Origin: Quillaja saponaria
Taxonomy: Eukaryota; Streptophyta; Magnoliopsida; Fabales; Quillajaceae
DNA: 64,000 bases
Assembly: GCA_029379385.1 (NCBI GenBank)
Contig: CM055618.1
Span: 9,992,134-10,056,133 of the forward strand
Direction of reading: 5' to 3'
The notes beneath the pieces are model-generated. The model was not told the origin of the DNA. It made no database searches and saw nothing but the letters and a program-made list of their open reading frames with translations. Of the stretch, positions 1-12,300 are shown piece after piece. The translations under genes and the position numbers were made by a program. Numbering within the stretch: position 1 is the stretch's first letter; the number at the start of each line of letters is the position of its first letter.

Positions 1-690
1 CTGATGCTTCAAAAGGAGAAAGGACGTAAAGTGTTGGGGAAGAGTGTGGTAAGAACGTAATTCGAGGATGTTTCAAGATTGTCACTACCCAAGACATCTT
101 CTTTAGGATAAGATTGTTTTTCTCACTTCCCTTTGGTGCTCCACTTAAGAGTGATTTTCATCTGGATCCTTCTCTTGTAATTCCATTTATAGCCATTTGG
201 TGTAGAATTTCGATTTTTTAATACCGTGGATCCTTCTCTTGAAATTCCTTCAATAGTTTTCTTATTTAGGGTCCAGACACTTCCTCTTCCCTATTGCACA
301 AATTTATTTGGAAGACTAAAATTCCGTCTAAGGTTAAACCTTTTGTTTGAACTGCAATTCTCAATAGATTCAATACTAACAATTTGTTCTAAGTGCGAAG
401 ACCTTCAAAGGCAATTTCACCGAATCCGGAGTAGAGAGACTGAATGAGACATTTAAATATTTCTTCACTGCTCTTTGTTAAAGTATTCATGGAGTTGTGC
501 TTTCTATACAATTATTGGGGGGAGAAGTGTGGTAAGAACATAATGCAAGGACTTTTCGAGATTGTCACTACCCACGACATATTATTTAGGATAATATTGT
601 TTTCCTCACTTCCCTTTGGTGCTCTGCTTCAAACTACCTTTATTGACCAAAAAGTTCCCGAACTTCCCATAAATTTCAAAATTCTATAGG
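1..690. repeat. LINE-derived debris with an internal direct duplication
   Basis: Positions about 35-140 and 516-623 are diverged direct copies of one segment: both run from a shared 'gtgtggtaagaac' to 'cacttccctttggtgctc'. A short piece around 160-185 also recurs at 226-250. Between them, at about 290-430 on the + strand, a broken reading resembles the zinc-binding (zf-RVT) region that ends L1-type LINE polyproteins, with frame breaks. This is decayed retrotransposon sequence, probably inside the last large intron of the ALIX gene or just beyond it. No intact ORF is present. Confidence 0.45.
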
Positions 691-1713
691 TTGAGTTTAT
701 TTTATTGCACTAGTAGGTTATGGGTATCTTAGAGATTTTGCTATTATCTTTTTTAAGAAATAAATACTCCGTTAGAACCACCATATCTCAGTCCCCTACT
801 TTTTTGCTCTCCCACCCCTATTCTCTCACATGTTTCTCCCTTTTTCTAATTATTATTTATTTATTTTGTAAGATATTTCCTTTTCTTTGTGCACACAACT
901 ATGTGTATCATGGGCTAGCATTCTATAATTATCGAACATCCATTCCATCTCTTTTCTCAATTCTCAATTATATAAATCCATTTGTTCTCACTTATCACGT
1001 GACTAAATCATCATAAAAGACCTTTTTATCTTCTTGGTGATGGACCTCGGCAAGTTGGATAACTGGACCCAGAATCAACTCCATCCTTCAGCCTTGAAGG
1101 GACAGGGATGCTATTGGACCCAAAGGTAAAGTTGCTTCATCACCAATCAAGTAGTAGTGATACAAAATGGTAATATCATTGGCGTGCATAACTTTTCATT
1201 TCAGATTTTTGTTATCTGTGTTTTCTACAACTATATAAATCCTAATTTATAACCTATGTCTCTACTCTTAATCTTAATTTGTAGCAAACAATTCCTGTTC
1301 TTACAATTTACAATTCCAAGAACATGAATAGTGTATGGAGCTTGATGTCCAAAAAAAAATTCTAAATTACTAAAACTGAATTGAATTCCATTTGAATTTT
1401 ACTGGTCAAAGTAGATTAAGGTGAAGAAACTAGTAGAAACCAATCAATACAACCAGACAACTTCTACTGACTGGAGAATTTACAGCTGCTACTGCAGTAA
1501 AACTTGATAGGATTCTTGTCAAAATAACACATGGTCTAGGCTCTAGAATCCGTGATCTCTCCCTTCACTCTTGTAGGAGGAGCACAGCAGGAGACTCTCA
1601 TATTTATGTGCATCATTAACTAAAGCAAGCTTAAACCTTAGTCTAGGTGATATGATAAACTAAGACCAGAATCAATCTGACAGAGTTAAAAAGCCAAACC
1701 AAACAATACCTAC
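691..1713. other. ALIX: Non-coding, presumed ALIX intron 6 (left part of gene)
   Basis: No exon is recognised here on either strand. The ALIX exon ending at 1714 has a good donor (GTAGGT on the minus strand), so the transcript continues to the left. The sequence that should follow (the rest of the V domain and a Pro-rich tail) is not seen between 1 and 1713, so the remaining exon or exons must lie outside the window. The interval is mixed AT-rich sequence. Confidence 0.4.
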
Positions 1714-4700
1714 CTTTATAATCTTCAAGATTGAAGATGGCTGAGAAATTGTCATTTTGGGCCTGTGAACCATGACAAACAATCATTAGTCACATCATTG
1801 GAAATGCTCCAAATAATATATTGGTAACCAAAGAAGACAACCAAAAAGTAAACTTGCAACCACTAAGACTAATGGGATTATATAGAAAAACAGTATGTAT
1901 ATGGGTATATCAATAGTTTAAAATGTGAAAGGTGCACAGACGTGATGAAATCCCTCAGGGCCCAGGTGCAAGGAGCCAAGGCCAGGCATGTGCCTGAGCT
2001 ATACAAGGAGCCTATTGTATACTACTTAGAAATAAGTTTGTAGGAATAAATTCTTTCCATAATATAATAATAAAATTACCTAAAGATCAAATTAAACCTA
2101 AATCAAAATAATAAACACTTAAGAACATGTGATAATAACAAAACATTGTTTTTTTTTTTTTTTTTTCCGAGAAAAGAAATTTCATTAAGAAAAAAAGGAG
2201 TACATAAGAGGACAAGAAGCCCTCTTAAACAAAAACATAAATGATAAATAAAAAATCAAACTAAAACAATAATGTTCGCCAATCTCACTACATATCTACT
2301 ACAGAAACATCGTGAAGTTCATGAAACAAAATACCAAAGAAAAGCAAAGAAGACAACCTTATCCCAAAACAGATACCACATATGATGACAATCACGAAAT
2401 TTTTTTGCATTATATTCTAACCAAACTTCCCAAATCACTGCAAAGAGAACATCTCCATAAACACTTAACCTCTCCTTTTTTCCCAAAAACAGAGATAATG
2501 AATAATCAGAAACTTAGGCAAAGAGCCCGAACAAACCCAAAAAATGTCGAAAATATGCAAAAGGTCACACCAAAGAGTCCACACAAAAGGACAACAAAGA
2601 AAAAGATGCTGATTGGTCTCATGATTCTGTAGACACATCACACAAATATCATGAGATAAAGCCTCAAATGGCCTCCTCATCTGCAACAAGTTATATGTAC
2701 TGACTCGATTAAAAACTCGTATCCAGACAAAAGCCTTAACCTTAGATGGAACATTAGCCTTCCAAAGAAAATTATAAAGTGGGAATAAAATAGAATCTGA
2801 ACCCCAAACAAGAAAGCCATAAAAAGATTTACAAGAAAAAGGTACAGAAGAATCAAGAGACCAAGTGTGCCAATCAGGCATGTTAGGGAAGAAGTAGGGG
2901 GAAAAATGAATAACAAATTAGTAAGATCAGAAACTTCCCTTTCATATAGACCTCAAAAAAGTGAAAATTCAAAGCAACATCATTACCCTCTAAAACATAA
3001 AAAGAAGAAATTGAAGCAAAATAGAGAGTTGATAGCCAATAAAGTCTAGGAAAAGTCACAACAAAAGACTAATTTCCTATCCAAACGTCCTTCCAAAAAC
3101 GAATACAAGAACCACTACCAACTTTGAAATTAAGTAGAGTAGATACATTGGAGATGAACTTCCAAGGGCTAGCATGAGAAATACTTTACCATTTTTGGTA
3201 TCCCACCTGTTAAACAAAAACAATAATATTATGAAATCTGAAACTGAAGAAATCGAAATTCACTATTCTATTCTTGGAGAAAATACAAGTGTTTTACTCG
3301 AAAAACATACTGAAACCCTGTCGACCCATGCTTCGTGAACTAAAACTTATCTCTCCGTTTGTAATTATCTGACGGGACGCACCGCAAAAACTTAGCCCCA
3401 ACCAAATACACAAGATAAAACACAAACACCACTCATTCCGATGGAGACCGAACTTTCCCTTAGTCACCATGTGCCAAAGTGAATCAAGTTCTTGAGGAAA
3501 ATGCCATAACCAATTTCCCACCAAAGCAATGTTTTGGACACCAACTTTGCAATTCCAAACCACCTTCTGATTTTGGCTTACAACAAATATCCCAGTAAAT
3601 TAAATGATCTTTCTTACTCTCACAAACTCCCGACCATAGAAAATCCCGCATAAGACACTCTAAAATATTATCCACCTTTATCGGAATTGGAATCTTAAAT
3701 ATAGAGAGATAATAAATAGGAATACTTGAAAGACAGAGTAATTCTACCACCAAAAGAAAAATAAGCACCCTTCCACCCATTTAATCGTTTAGACACCTTA
3801 TGAACATCAAGATCCTAGGAGGAAACAAAATGAGAATTGCCACCTAAGGGAAACCTTATAAGTTAAAGAAAAATTTTAAATGAGACCACCAGCTACGAGC
3901 AAACACCTAATGAACTACTATCTAAATCAATCTCAGTAATACTACACTTGACTAAGTTAACCCTAAGCCCGTATATATGTTCAAAAATTTGAAGAAAAAG
4001 AACATTTTTAAGTGAGAAACCATCACACTCTCAAAACCAATCTTCATGCCCTTAACTACACCTCGTTCAACCTCTATAGAAATCATTCTTCTCAAAACAT
4101 CCGCTAATAACAAAACATTGTTATAGGCTCTTTTCTTGAATTACTCATTACTCCCATTTCTTGTTAATCTTCTTCTTCCCTGTAGTACTTCTTTTAGTAT
4201 GAATTTTCTTTCGGTCTTTCCTAAATTTCCTATTAAATGCATCCACGTAGATATTAAAAAAAAGAAAAAAAAAAGAAACAAAGATTTACAGAAAGAGGCA
4301 AGGTCACTATAGAAAAGAAGTAGGAAAGAAGAGAAGTACTGGACAGAAAGAAGAATCAGGACAATGATGATACAGTAACCTGAGATGTGACTGGGCTGAG
4401 AGAAGGTCCATGCATCTACCTGAAGGCAGTGAAATGAGATGATGTGTGCCTTAACTTGAAATGGTAGAATCAAGGTTGTCAAGATCGAGATCTTGGGCAG
4501 GATCGTGAAGGGTGGGTAAGATCGAATCGTAAGATCGAATCGGTAAGATCAAAAGATCTTACAAATTTTATAAATAATTATTAGAATAAAAATTTATGTA
4601 CATAATTTGTTATAAACATGTATAATTTGTTATAATATTTCAAATATATTTTTTTTAAAGCAAAGTTTTCACTAATTTTATCAATAATACAAAAGAATCA

Positions 4701-7700
4701 CTCAAAAAATAAAAAAATAAAAAATATAAACATGAGTTCATAAATCAAAATTAAAAAATATATAAATTTATATATCCTATTTTTATTATTTATGTAAATG
4801 CAATGATCTTGATAAATTAACTACCTAAATCCTAAACTTCCATTTCTTAGTTAGCATGCCAACCAAAATAAAATAAAATAAAATAAATATGTTTATAAAA
4901 TGAGAGTAGTCACTTGATTAATTAAGAATTAATTAAAAATTAGTGTTAAGTACATCAAAAATAACAAATTAGAAAGAAAAAAAAGCCTCTGCCTCTTGTC
5001 TTTGCAGACTCACTCAAGAAGAAAAACACGAGTTGCTCTGCAGATGCGCCGACGATCCTAAGCTCGAAACCAAATCAGTCTGCAGATGCAACTTTCAGAG
5101 CCGAAACAGTCTACAGATGCAATTTTCAAAGCCGAAACTTGCTGCATATTCAATTTTCGAAGTCCAAAACTTACTCGGCAGATGCTAAAGTATCATTCGA
5201 TAGATGCCCAGCAGCCCAGGGAAGAAGAAGAACCGTCGACAGGACAAGGAAGAAGCTGGGTTCACTTCGAAAGACTGAGAAAGAGATGAAATGGTTCAGA
5301 TCTCTGAAGCCCAACCAAATTTTCGAAGATTTCTGGTATTTTTGCAGACTCGGAAGACTCGAGCAGAAATCGCGATCTCACGAGTCTTTCTCCGATTCTG
5401 CGATCTTGCCTCCGAGTTTGGCAGACTTCAATCCTTAGCCCGTGCTAACTCGAGAGGGTGGAAATGGATCATAGGATCGTACAATCCTACGCGCCGAAGC
5501 GCAATCTTGACAACCTTGGGTAGAATTATTGAGAAAGATTAAGAGAAGTGGAGAGGCGTAAGGAAGAGATTAAGGGAGAAAGAACTCAGAGGGGGAGAGA
5601 GAATCCATAGGATGGAGGAGTTCTAATTGTTCTCAACTTCCATGTATGCATACATCATAGTTTGGCCGGTCTTTTTCAGTTTTTCTTCTGTATTAAAAAA
5701 CAAGATATACAGAGGCACAAGAGGCGCACCATAAGCCAGCTGAAAGGCACGGCAGAGAAGCGCCTAGGCAGAGCCTCCTGCATCTCCAAGTGAGGCGCAA
5801 CCGCTGCACCATGAAGCGCCTCTCTCCTAGGTACATGCCTAGCACACCTTTTAAAACAATGTGGATATTCAGTCCCCTTTGTTTTATAGCATGAACTAAT
5901 AGAAACGATGCACAAGATGTTTCTCTCTGCTTTCAAAGGCTCGAGTCAGCTACCCTTGAGAAGGGGGATTTTTTTTATTTTTAAAAAAAATTAAGTTGCT
6001 TTCTGCTGGCAATATAGGCTTAATTATCATTCTAACTGCAATAATCATAAGCTCATGGATCATGCTGATCAAGAACAGACGAGATGATTATGTGTGGATG
6101 ACCGACCAAAATATACACAAAAGTAGCATCACATTGTCCAGGAGGAAGAACTGGGGGTAGAAGTAAACTGACATTTCTCTTATGCAAGGTATAAAAGAAG
6201 TAGGGGTAAAAAACATCAAATAGAAGTTCAGACATTAAAAATAATAATAGAAGCCAAACCAAGTTTAGATATGGATAAAAAAAGATACCTGGATTTGCAG
6301 CAACAAATGCTCCTGTGCCTCAATATTTTGAGCAATTTCTTCACAGATATGGTCATATTTTGATATCTCCTTCTTGAAAAGATCCTCGTAGGATCCAGTT
6401 GATGTCATCAACTTTGGTAGTATGTCATCCTAAAGATGTATATAAAACATAAGCCCAACATTGAATTTCAAAGTGTACTCTAGCAGTTTTAGACTAATAA
6501 AACAGCAGACAACATCACATGGAATATCATTTCTAGTACATTCTTTTTAGCCATGGGAACAGCAACTTCATAATATACAAAGAAAAATAAATAAATAAAT
6601 AAACAACTAGCTCATAATTTAGAAGTAAGAACATTTCAAACCATATAAGAAACATACACATCTAAAACCAGAAGACAAACTACCACCGTGTACTATCAAC
6701 TTATCTAATTAACAAAAGATAAACTGGTAAAATGACCTTTTGCACTACCATAAAGATGCATAAACGGGGGTACCTTAGTATCATCTATTATGAAAAGTCA
6801 GACATGGTTCCACAACTTTTCAATAAACAAATACCTTCATATTCACTGATAGCATTGGCTAGATAATCTCATTTGACTGAAGCTAACAAGACGAATTTCT
6901 TTTTTTTCTATTACTCCATTCCTAAACAATAGTCCTCTTAGAAAAAACATGTTTTTAGGCAACATCGTTAATTGCATTAATCTGGATGGAGGACACCTAT
7001 ATTATCCCTTTTTAATAGTCTGGAATATACACACATACTCCATAAAGGGCTTTATTGAAAACTAATCATTTAACAACTATTGACTATTGAGAGAGGACAA
7101 ATATTTTGAAACAACTGTAATAGAAAGGAGGACTGCTACTTTGGAACAGAGGTAGTAATAGATACAACAATGAATAAGTATGACAAAGAAAAAGGGGCTG
7201 ATTCCCAAGTACATGGGAAGCACACAAAACCTTAAAATAAATCAGACCCAAAACCCAGGATTTAAACTATTTAAATTCTAAACATAATTAGAAGAAAAAA
7301 GAAACACATAGATGATGAATGAACATCCATGTAGAAATTGAACAATCAAAGACATACTTTACTTTTAGGAGCAGCAGGAGCTCAACATTTTCAAAGTTTC
7401 TTACACTCCTCTTACTAAATTAAATAGGCACATCTTGTTCAGATACTTATAATTACTTTTCACTATTGCTCCCAAGATCCAATAATAACCTCAGTTCTGT
7501 CCCCACTCCGCACCACTTAGAGTAAAAATGCCATGGAAAACAAGCAACAAAAGGAGATAGTGTAATGCCTCTGAAAAGAATAGAAGAGCATTCAATACAC
7601 AAGCCAAAGAATAATGTAGTTTCATGTTATGCTTACCTTCCTTTTCATCTCTTTAAGCATGTCTTCAAGACCTGCCCGTTGTGCACCCAGAGTTTCAAGT

Positions 7701-10700
7701 TGCCTCTGCATTATTAAGCATAAAAGTTCAATATTGTTTAGATGTGGTAGTCTTATGTTATGGTTTTGATATAAAATTAAGTATATGGGTGTAGTCTTTG
7801 ATAACGTCTCATGCTATAACCCATGTCTCTATCTGTTTTACAACACGATATCTAAGTGGGTTTGATCTAAACCCTCGTGAAATCCTTCTTAGCTCTAATC
7901 TCTTCAAAATCTCCCATCATGAAGACGAAGAAAAAAAGAGTCTCTTTTGTAGCCGTCAATTTTTCATTCTAGGGTTTCACTAAAACCCTCTCTTATTCTT
8001 TTTCAAACATATTTCGCTTTAGCCTTTAGGATTTAATTGCTTAAACCTTTTCTTTTTTCCAAATATATTTTGTTTTAGGGTTTAACTGTTCAATATTAGG
8101 ACTTTACTATTCAGCGTGAACAGTAGCAGTGAACAAATATAATTGTTGTCTGGTTGATGTTCATCTTTAGTTTGTTGGTTGTTTTGTTCGTGTTTTTTTC
8201 CTGATCGGTTCTTTGACACAACTCCATTCAAGTTTGAAGAGTTTCAACATTCCAGTTCGTTGTTGTTTGCATTACCGACATTTTAGTTTGCCTGAATTTG
8301 TTTTCCGGCTAGAGAAGATGGGTGATGTTGTTGCTGTGTGGCATTTTAAGTTGTGTTGGATGTGAACCAACAAGGCACATGTTTTCTGTGCATTTACTTT
8401 TGTTTCAGGCACAGACTTGAGTGAGGCTTGACCTATTGTTTGATTGTTGAATGTGAGCGGGAGTGTTGAGAGTTTTGATAATTGGGTTTGTACTTTGTAC
8501 CAACCAATCCCCCTCCCAAATCATTGGCCTATCAAATGTTTCAAATTCAGTTCCTTTGAGAGTTTTGATAATTGGGTTTTATTTTTACAAAGTACAAACT
8601 TGAGTATTATATTCTCTAGCTTGAGAGGGAGTGTTAAGAGCATATGTTGAATGTTGACTGTTAAGTCCCACATTGTTTAGATGTGGTAGTCTTATGTTAT
8701 TGTTTCAATATAAAATATGGGTGTAGTCTTTGATAACATCTAGAACTATAACCTATTCCTCTTTCTATTTTATTCAACACATATTACAAGAAATAGTAAT
8801 AAAAAAAAATATTTGCAGTATCCATATCTTGAAAGAAAAGAATAAAACTCAAAAAGGAAAACATACCAAGCTCTGCTTTAGGGCCCCCAAAACAGCATCT
8901 TCATTGGCATCCAAAGACATTATTGGCCTCGCCAGTGTCGGGAGGGCAGATTCAATCTGGCAAAGCAAAATCACATAAAATGATACAATAATGAATTTTA
9001 AACACACACTGAAACAACTAACTTACACCAGCTAATACTATAAACTTAGGTGCAAAAAACAAGGAAAATGATAACTGGCCAACAACACTAAACCTATATT
9101 TATCAAAAGACTAAATAACATGTGATATCTTCTGCTTTCTTATTAATAGATATAAAGGTCTCACTTAAGCTTTTTCTTTCCATTTCTTTTCATATCCTCA
9201 TTTCTTCCAAAGTCTAATTACAAATTAACTACAAAAGTAGTAACTTCTTTTAGAAAAGCCTTCAGTAAATCCTTGAAAGTTTCTAGCTCAAATATATAGG
9301 TTATAGTGACCTAATGGTTTTGTAAACTATATAAGTTGCATTGTTTTAGAGACACCTGATTTACATTTTTCAAAAGAATCCCCACATGCAAACAATTCAA
9401 AGTTCAAATGTCCAACTAAGAAAATGAATTAACACAAATGGATCTATAGAAATACCGGACGACGATCAAGGATGGACATGAGTGCTGAATGTTCTCTCAC
9501 TGAACGCTCAATCCGACCATCACTTTCTGAAGCTTGCTTCAAGTTACCGGCAAACCGATTTAATCTATCCTGCAAGTTCTTTGTCAGAGTGCTTGACTGA
9601 GGCCTAGTCCACCGGGTCCCAAATTGGCTTCTAAATTGAGAATCTTCTCTTGCCTCCTTCTGCAAGAGCTCCTCAGCCTGGACCAACAATTCTTGATTCA
9701 CCCTCCTCAGATCCTTAAGTTGCTGCAGTTCTGCTTCCAAACCAGCTGGCCCCCCACTTATCTGCACTGCCTCCACGTCTTCTTTTAGATCTGTTGGAAG
9801 AGTAAAATTCCCTTCCAAAGCAAGAATAGAATCTGGTAGGTCCATTTCCTTCAGTTTTACACGGGTGAGCTCACTAGCTTGTTGTAATTTTTCAGCTTGA
9901 GTCCTTATAATGTCATCTACCATTTCAGTGTACCTTGAGAGAGCCTTTGCACTATTGTCTGGAACAAGACTGGCAAACATCTTCTCTCTGCTAGCGTCTA
10001 ATACCTCGTTCATTGCCATTGGCTTCACCAAGGAGAATGCTGTAAGTGGTGGCAATGAATCAGGAGAAGGGACCCTCATGAGGTAAACTCTATCGTTCTC
10101 CTTGACAGCCCTTTCCAGGTTACGCTTAAGATTGGCCTCTAACTTACTAATGGCATCCAGAAGTTGTTGTGCAGCACCTTTTGAGTATTTTTTTGTGTTA
10201 ACTAATGCATTAACCCCACTTCTCAATCGTGCAATCTCTTCTGCTATTTCTTCTTTCTCATGCAACTCTAAACTATACCTGTAGCAAGCTTCTGCATAGA
10301 AGAGAGCCGCTTTTAACTGCACATGACATATCCAGGACTTGTCAAAATGCTGACTTAGAGGAGCAACATTCAGAGCAGCTAATGCTTCCTCATAATACAC
10401 GCCAACCTGCAGTAACATCACTCTCAAACCATTAGAACAAAGACAACAGATTACAAAGCTGCAAAAATGCTGCACTTAACAGTATCTATGGCATACAATC
10501 ATATGTGAGATACCAAAAACGTATTCAACAAAAAATAAGAATAACGTCTATAATATCAGACAGTTATAATCAGGTGGCAATAAGGCCCGTATCATTTTTA
10601 ATAGAATGAAATGCAAAAAAATATATATATATATATATATATTATCAATATGCAATAACATAGAAGTTCCAGTTGTACCAATTACAAATTACCCAAAACG

Positions 10701-11628
10701 TGTGGGGGCAAGCATGTTTTATACTGTGCTCCATAATTTCAATTGAGTCCAAAGTTAAACATTATGATTAGTTGTGTGAAGAGATTCTTCACATAACTAT
10801 TACCGTTGAACAAAGATCAACTGACCACAACATTCATGACATAAATTTTACAAACATTTCCTTATTTTCCAACATTATCAACAATTATGATATCTATTTG
10901 CAAAATGAAAAAAGTTCTACTATAAAGGTCATATATTACTGATTGAATCCACAGACCTGCCTAGAGATCTTAGCACAAACCCCAGGGGTGCTTCCTTTGG
11001 CAATGGTATTCTCAAAGACACATTCCTGTGCCTGTGCCAGCATCAACCTCTCCAGCATCCCTGCGCATTCCACTGACACATCCAATGTCGTGGAGCTCCC
11101 AATTGATGCTTTTATAGAGGCATTATCCCTCAAGTATGCAAATGCCCCAGCAGCAGCAATAAACGCGTGTGATGCCTGCCTCCGGCCATCAACGGTGTTC
11201 CGATCATAAGACAAACCAATCTGACTATAAACTGCACCCAAATTGAACAAAACAGCAGCTTTCTCAAGGTGAATATTCTGCTGGGTGGCCTTCAGTTTGG
11301 GCTTAAACGCATCATACCAGAGAAAGCTGATAGAATTGATATGGTCTTTATCAGGAGAAATTGGGAAACGGGTCTCAACAAGACAAAGTGCTCTGTAATA
11401 GGATTGAAGAAGATCACGACGAGTGGTGAGGGAAGGATCAGAGTGACGCTCGATGTCAGAGCGAAGTTCCTTGACGGTCTGGAGGTCATCTTCCAGGTTC
11501 TGGGCCTCGCGTTCGGAGTAATGGAAGGCTATGAAATTGCGAAGAGGGCGGTAAATATCGATTTGGGTCGTCTTCTTTTCAAATATGGCGAGCATGATAT
11601 TGGCCACCGTTGAAGGCGAAGCGGCCAT
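1714..11628 (-). CDS. ALIX: ALIX homolog (BRO1-domain ESCRT-associated protein), exons 1-6, 3' end outside window
   Basis: Minus-strand gene with exons 11628-10957, 10406-9456, 8956-8867, 7705-7637, 6429-6289 and 1762-1714. All have GT-AG borders and join in frame (224, 317, 30, 23 and 47 codons, then 16 codons plus one base), giving about 657 residues. Exons 1-2 carry the BRO1 domain (start MAASPSTVANIMLAIFEKK; later VYYEEALAALNVAPL, LYLMRVPSP-type and DSILALEGN segments). Residues about 400 onward form the coiled V domain (QFRSQFGTRWTRPQSSTL; RQLETLGAQRAGLEDMLKEM; GSYEDLFKKEISKYDHICEE). It matches plant ALIX nearly residue by residue. In this family BRO1 binds ESCRT-III SNF7 on endosomes and the V domain binds cargo adaptors; plant ALIX works in multivesicular-body sorting and vacuolar delivery. 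The family length is near 850, so about 190 residues, including the Pro-rich tail, are missing to the left. The start is the first ATG, which gives the expected N-terminus. No coding lesions were seen. Intron 5 is about 4.5 kb and transposon-rich. Confidence 0.93.
2133..2150. repeat. Left target-site duplication of the LINE
   Basis: The 18-bp sequence taataacaaaacattgtt is repeated exactly at 4105-4122, bounding the LINE. The last two T's merge with the poly(T) run, so the duplication could be 16-18 bp. Confidence 0.9.
2151..4104 (-). mobile_element. 5'-truncated L1-type LINE in ALIX intron 5
   Basis: An exact 18-bp duplication, taataacaaaacattgtt, lies at 2133-2150 and 4105-4122. The poly(A) tail is the T-run at about 2149-2166 on the + strand, so the element reads on the minus strand. 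Broken coding pieces include the end of the reverse transcriptase (about 4100-3780: LRVNLVKCSI-like), an LSSIPIYYLSIFKIP motif (3735-3690) and the zinc-binding C-terminal domain (about 2880-2465: FLWKANVPSKVKAFVW, HLFLCCPFVWTLW). The RT catalytic motif is absent because the 5' part was lost, as is usual for LINE insertions. There are several frameshifts. It has the same transcriptional direction as ALIX. Confidence 0.9.
4105..4122. repeat. Right target-site duplication of the LINE
   Basis: Exact second copy of the 18-bp sequence at 2133-2150. It marks the 5' junction of the truncated LINE. Confidence 0.9.
4471..5518. mobile_element. Non-autonomous hAT-type element, 1048 bp
   Basis: The terminal inverted repeat CAAGGTTGTCAAGAT at 4471-4485 is matched by ATCTTGACAACCTTG at 5504-5518. 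The 8-bp target duplication ggtagaat is present at 4463-4470 and 5519-5526. An 8-bp duplication with a CA-start TIR fits the hAT superfamily. Subterminal copies of an 'aagatcgaatcg'-like motif lie at 4481-4560, with reverse-oriented counterparts (aggatcgtacaatcctac) near 5473-5490. The interior holds three to four degenerate direct copies of a 'cagatgcaa..ttc..agccgaaac' unit at about 5035-5185. No transposase is encoded, so any movement would need a transposase supplied in trans. Confidence 0.87.
5519..6288. repeat. ALIX intron 5, proximal part, with a GC-rich relic
   Basis: Non-coding. At about 5710-5845 there is a stretch unusually rich in 'aggcgc/gcgcct' words (aagcgcctaggcagagcc, gaagcgcctctctcctagg), unlike the AT-rich surroundings. 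A weaker similar stretch lies at 1950-2015. It looks like a decayed interspersed repeat whose family I cannot name. The rest is ordinary intron. Confidence 0.3.
6914..7155. mobile_element. Tc1/mariner (Stowaway)-like MITE, about 240 bp
   Basis: The left end reads TA-CTCCATTCCTAAACAATAG and the inverted right end reads TA-CTACCTCTGTTCCAAAGTAG, resembling the CTCCCTCCGT-type termini of plant Stowaway elements with a TA target duplication (6912-6913 and 7156-7157). The inner parts 'agtcctct' and 'aggaggact' are also inverted. The element has no coding capacity and sits in ALIX intron 4. Confidence 0.6.
7712..8779 (+). mobile_element. Small coding-less LTR retrotransposon (TRIM-like) in ALIX intron 3
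   Basis: Two direct repeats share 'gtttagatgtggtagtctta' and 'tgggtgtagtctttgataac': left LTR about 7712-7845, right LTR about 8632-8779. The right one begins TGTTAAGAG just after a purine-rich tract (gagaggga, 8623-8630), as in Copia-type polypurine tracts, and both end in CAACA. After the left LTR, 'gatatctaag' is a degenerate initiator-Met tRNA primer site. The 790-bp interior has no gag or pol, which fits a TRIM. The left LTR is shortened or diverged at its start. It fills the intron between exon 4 and exon 3, ending close to the exon 3 donor. Confidence 0.65.
10407..10956. other. ALIX: ALIX intron 1 with a short (AT)n run
   Basis: 550-bp intron with GT-AG borders on the minus strand. 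A perfect AT dinucleotide run lies at about 10619-10641. Nothing else is recognised. Confidence 0.7.
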
Positions 11629-12300
11629 GTTTGTGGATGAAGATGGAATGGAATTGCAACAAAAGACTGTAATTTGGACTGGGTTTCAATTATTTGATTG
11701 AATGAATTGTTGAAAATAACAAAGAAGGAACAAAAGAAAGGAGTAAGCCTGTAAAACAGTAATGGGTGTCAATTCTGATGAGTCAAATCCCAAGTTTTTC
11801 TTATTTTCCTTCTTGACAAAGTAAACTCCGGAAATTGGCTCGATTCGAGTGTTGGAAGGATCACCGACCTGCTGCAACCTGACCCAAGACGCGGTTTCAG
11901 TCCAAGGTGAACAGATTTAATTCAGTTAAGGTTTTATTGAAATTAAACTAATAATTTTCACACAAATAAATTTAATTAAAAAACTAAAATTGAATTACAA
12001 TAAAAAGCAAAAACAATTACTAAATTAAAAATAATAAAAGTACGGTCAATTTATGATTGAAAATGGGAGAGAGCCACGGTTGGTATAAAGGAAATAAAGG
12101 AGGTTATTTTTGTAGTTTAGGGCCAGGGATATGAAAAGATTTAAGGGAAAAGGATGAGGGCAAAATGGGGAGGATATTTGGCCTCCTGTGTCGCGGCAAA
12201 GAAGCTTGGAAGCTACAGCTTATTTTTGGCAGCTGCCACCAGAGACTGATTGCCCGCTGCCAGAACGCCATATACCAAACGGGGGCATTTATTAATTTTT
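11629..12300 (-). promoter_or_regulatory. ALIX: ALIX 5' flank / presumed promoter and 5' UTR
   Basis: Sequence directly upstream of the ALIX start codon, with no ORF of note. No confident TATA box can be assigned. The region is inferred to hold the 5' UTR and core promoter only from position. Confidence 0.35.

Noticed and set aside
11269..11613. Plus-strand ORF opposite ALIX exon 1
   Set aside because: Shadow of the coding exon on the other strand, with no similarity.
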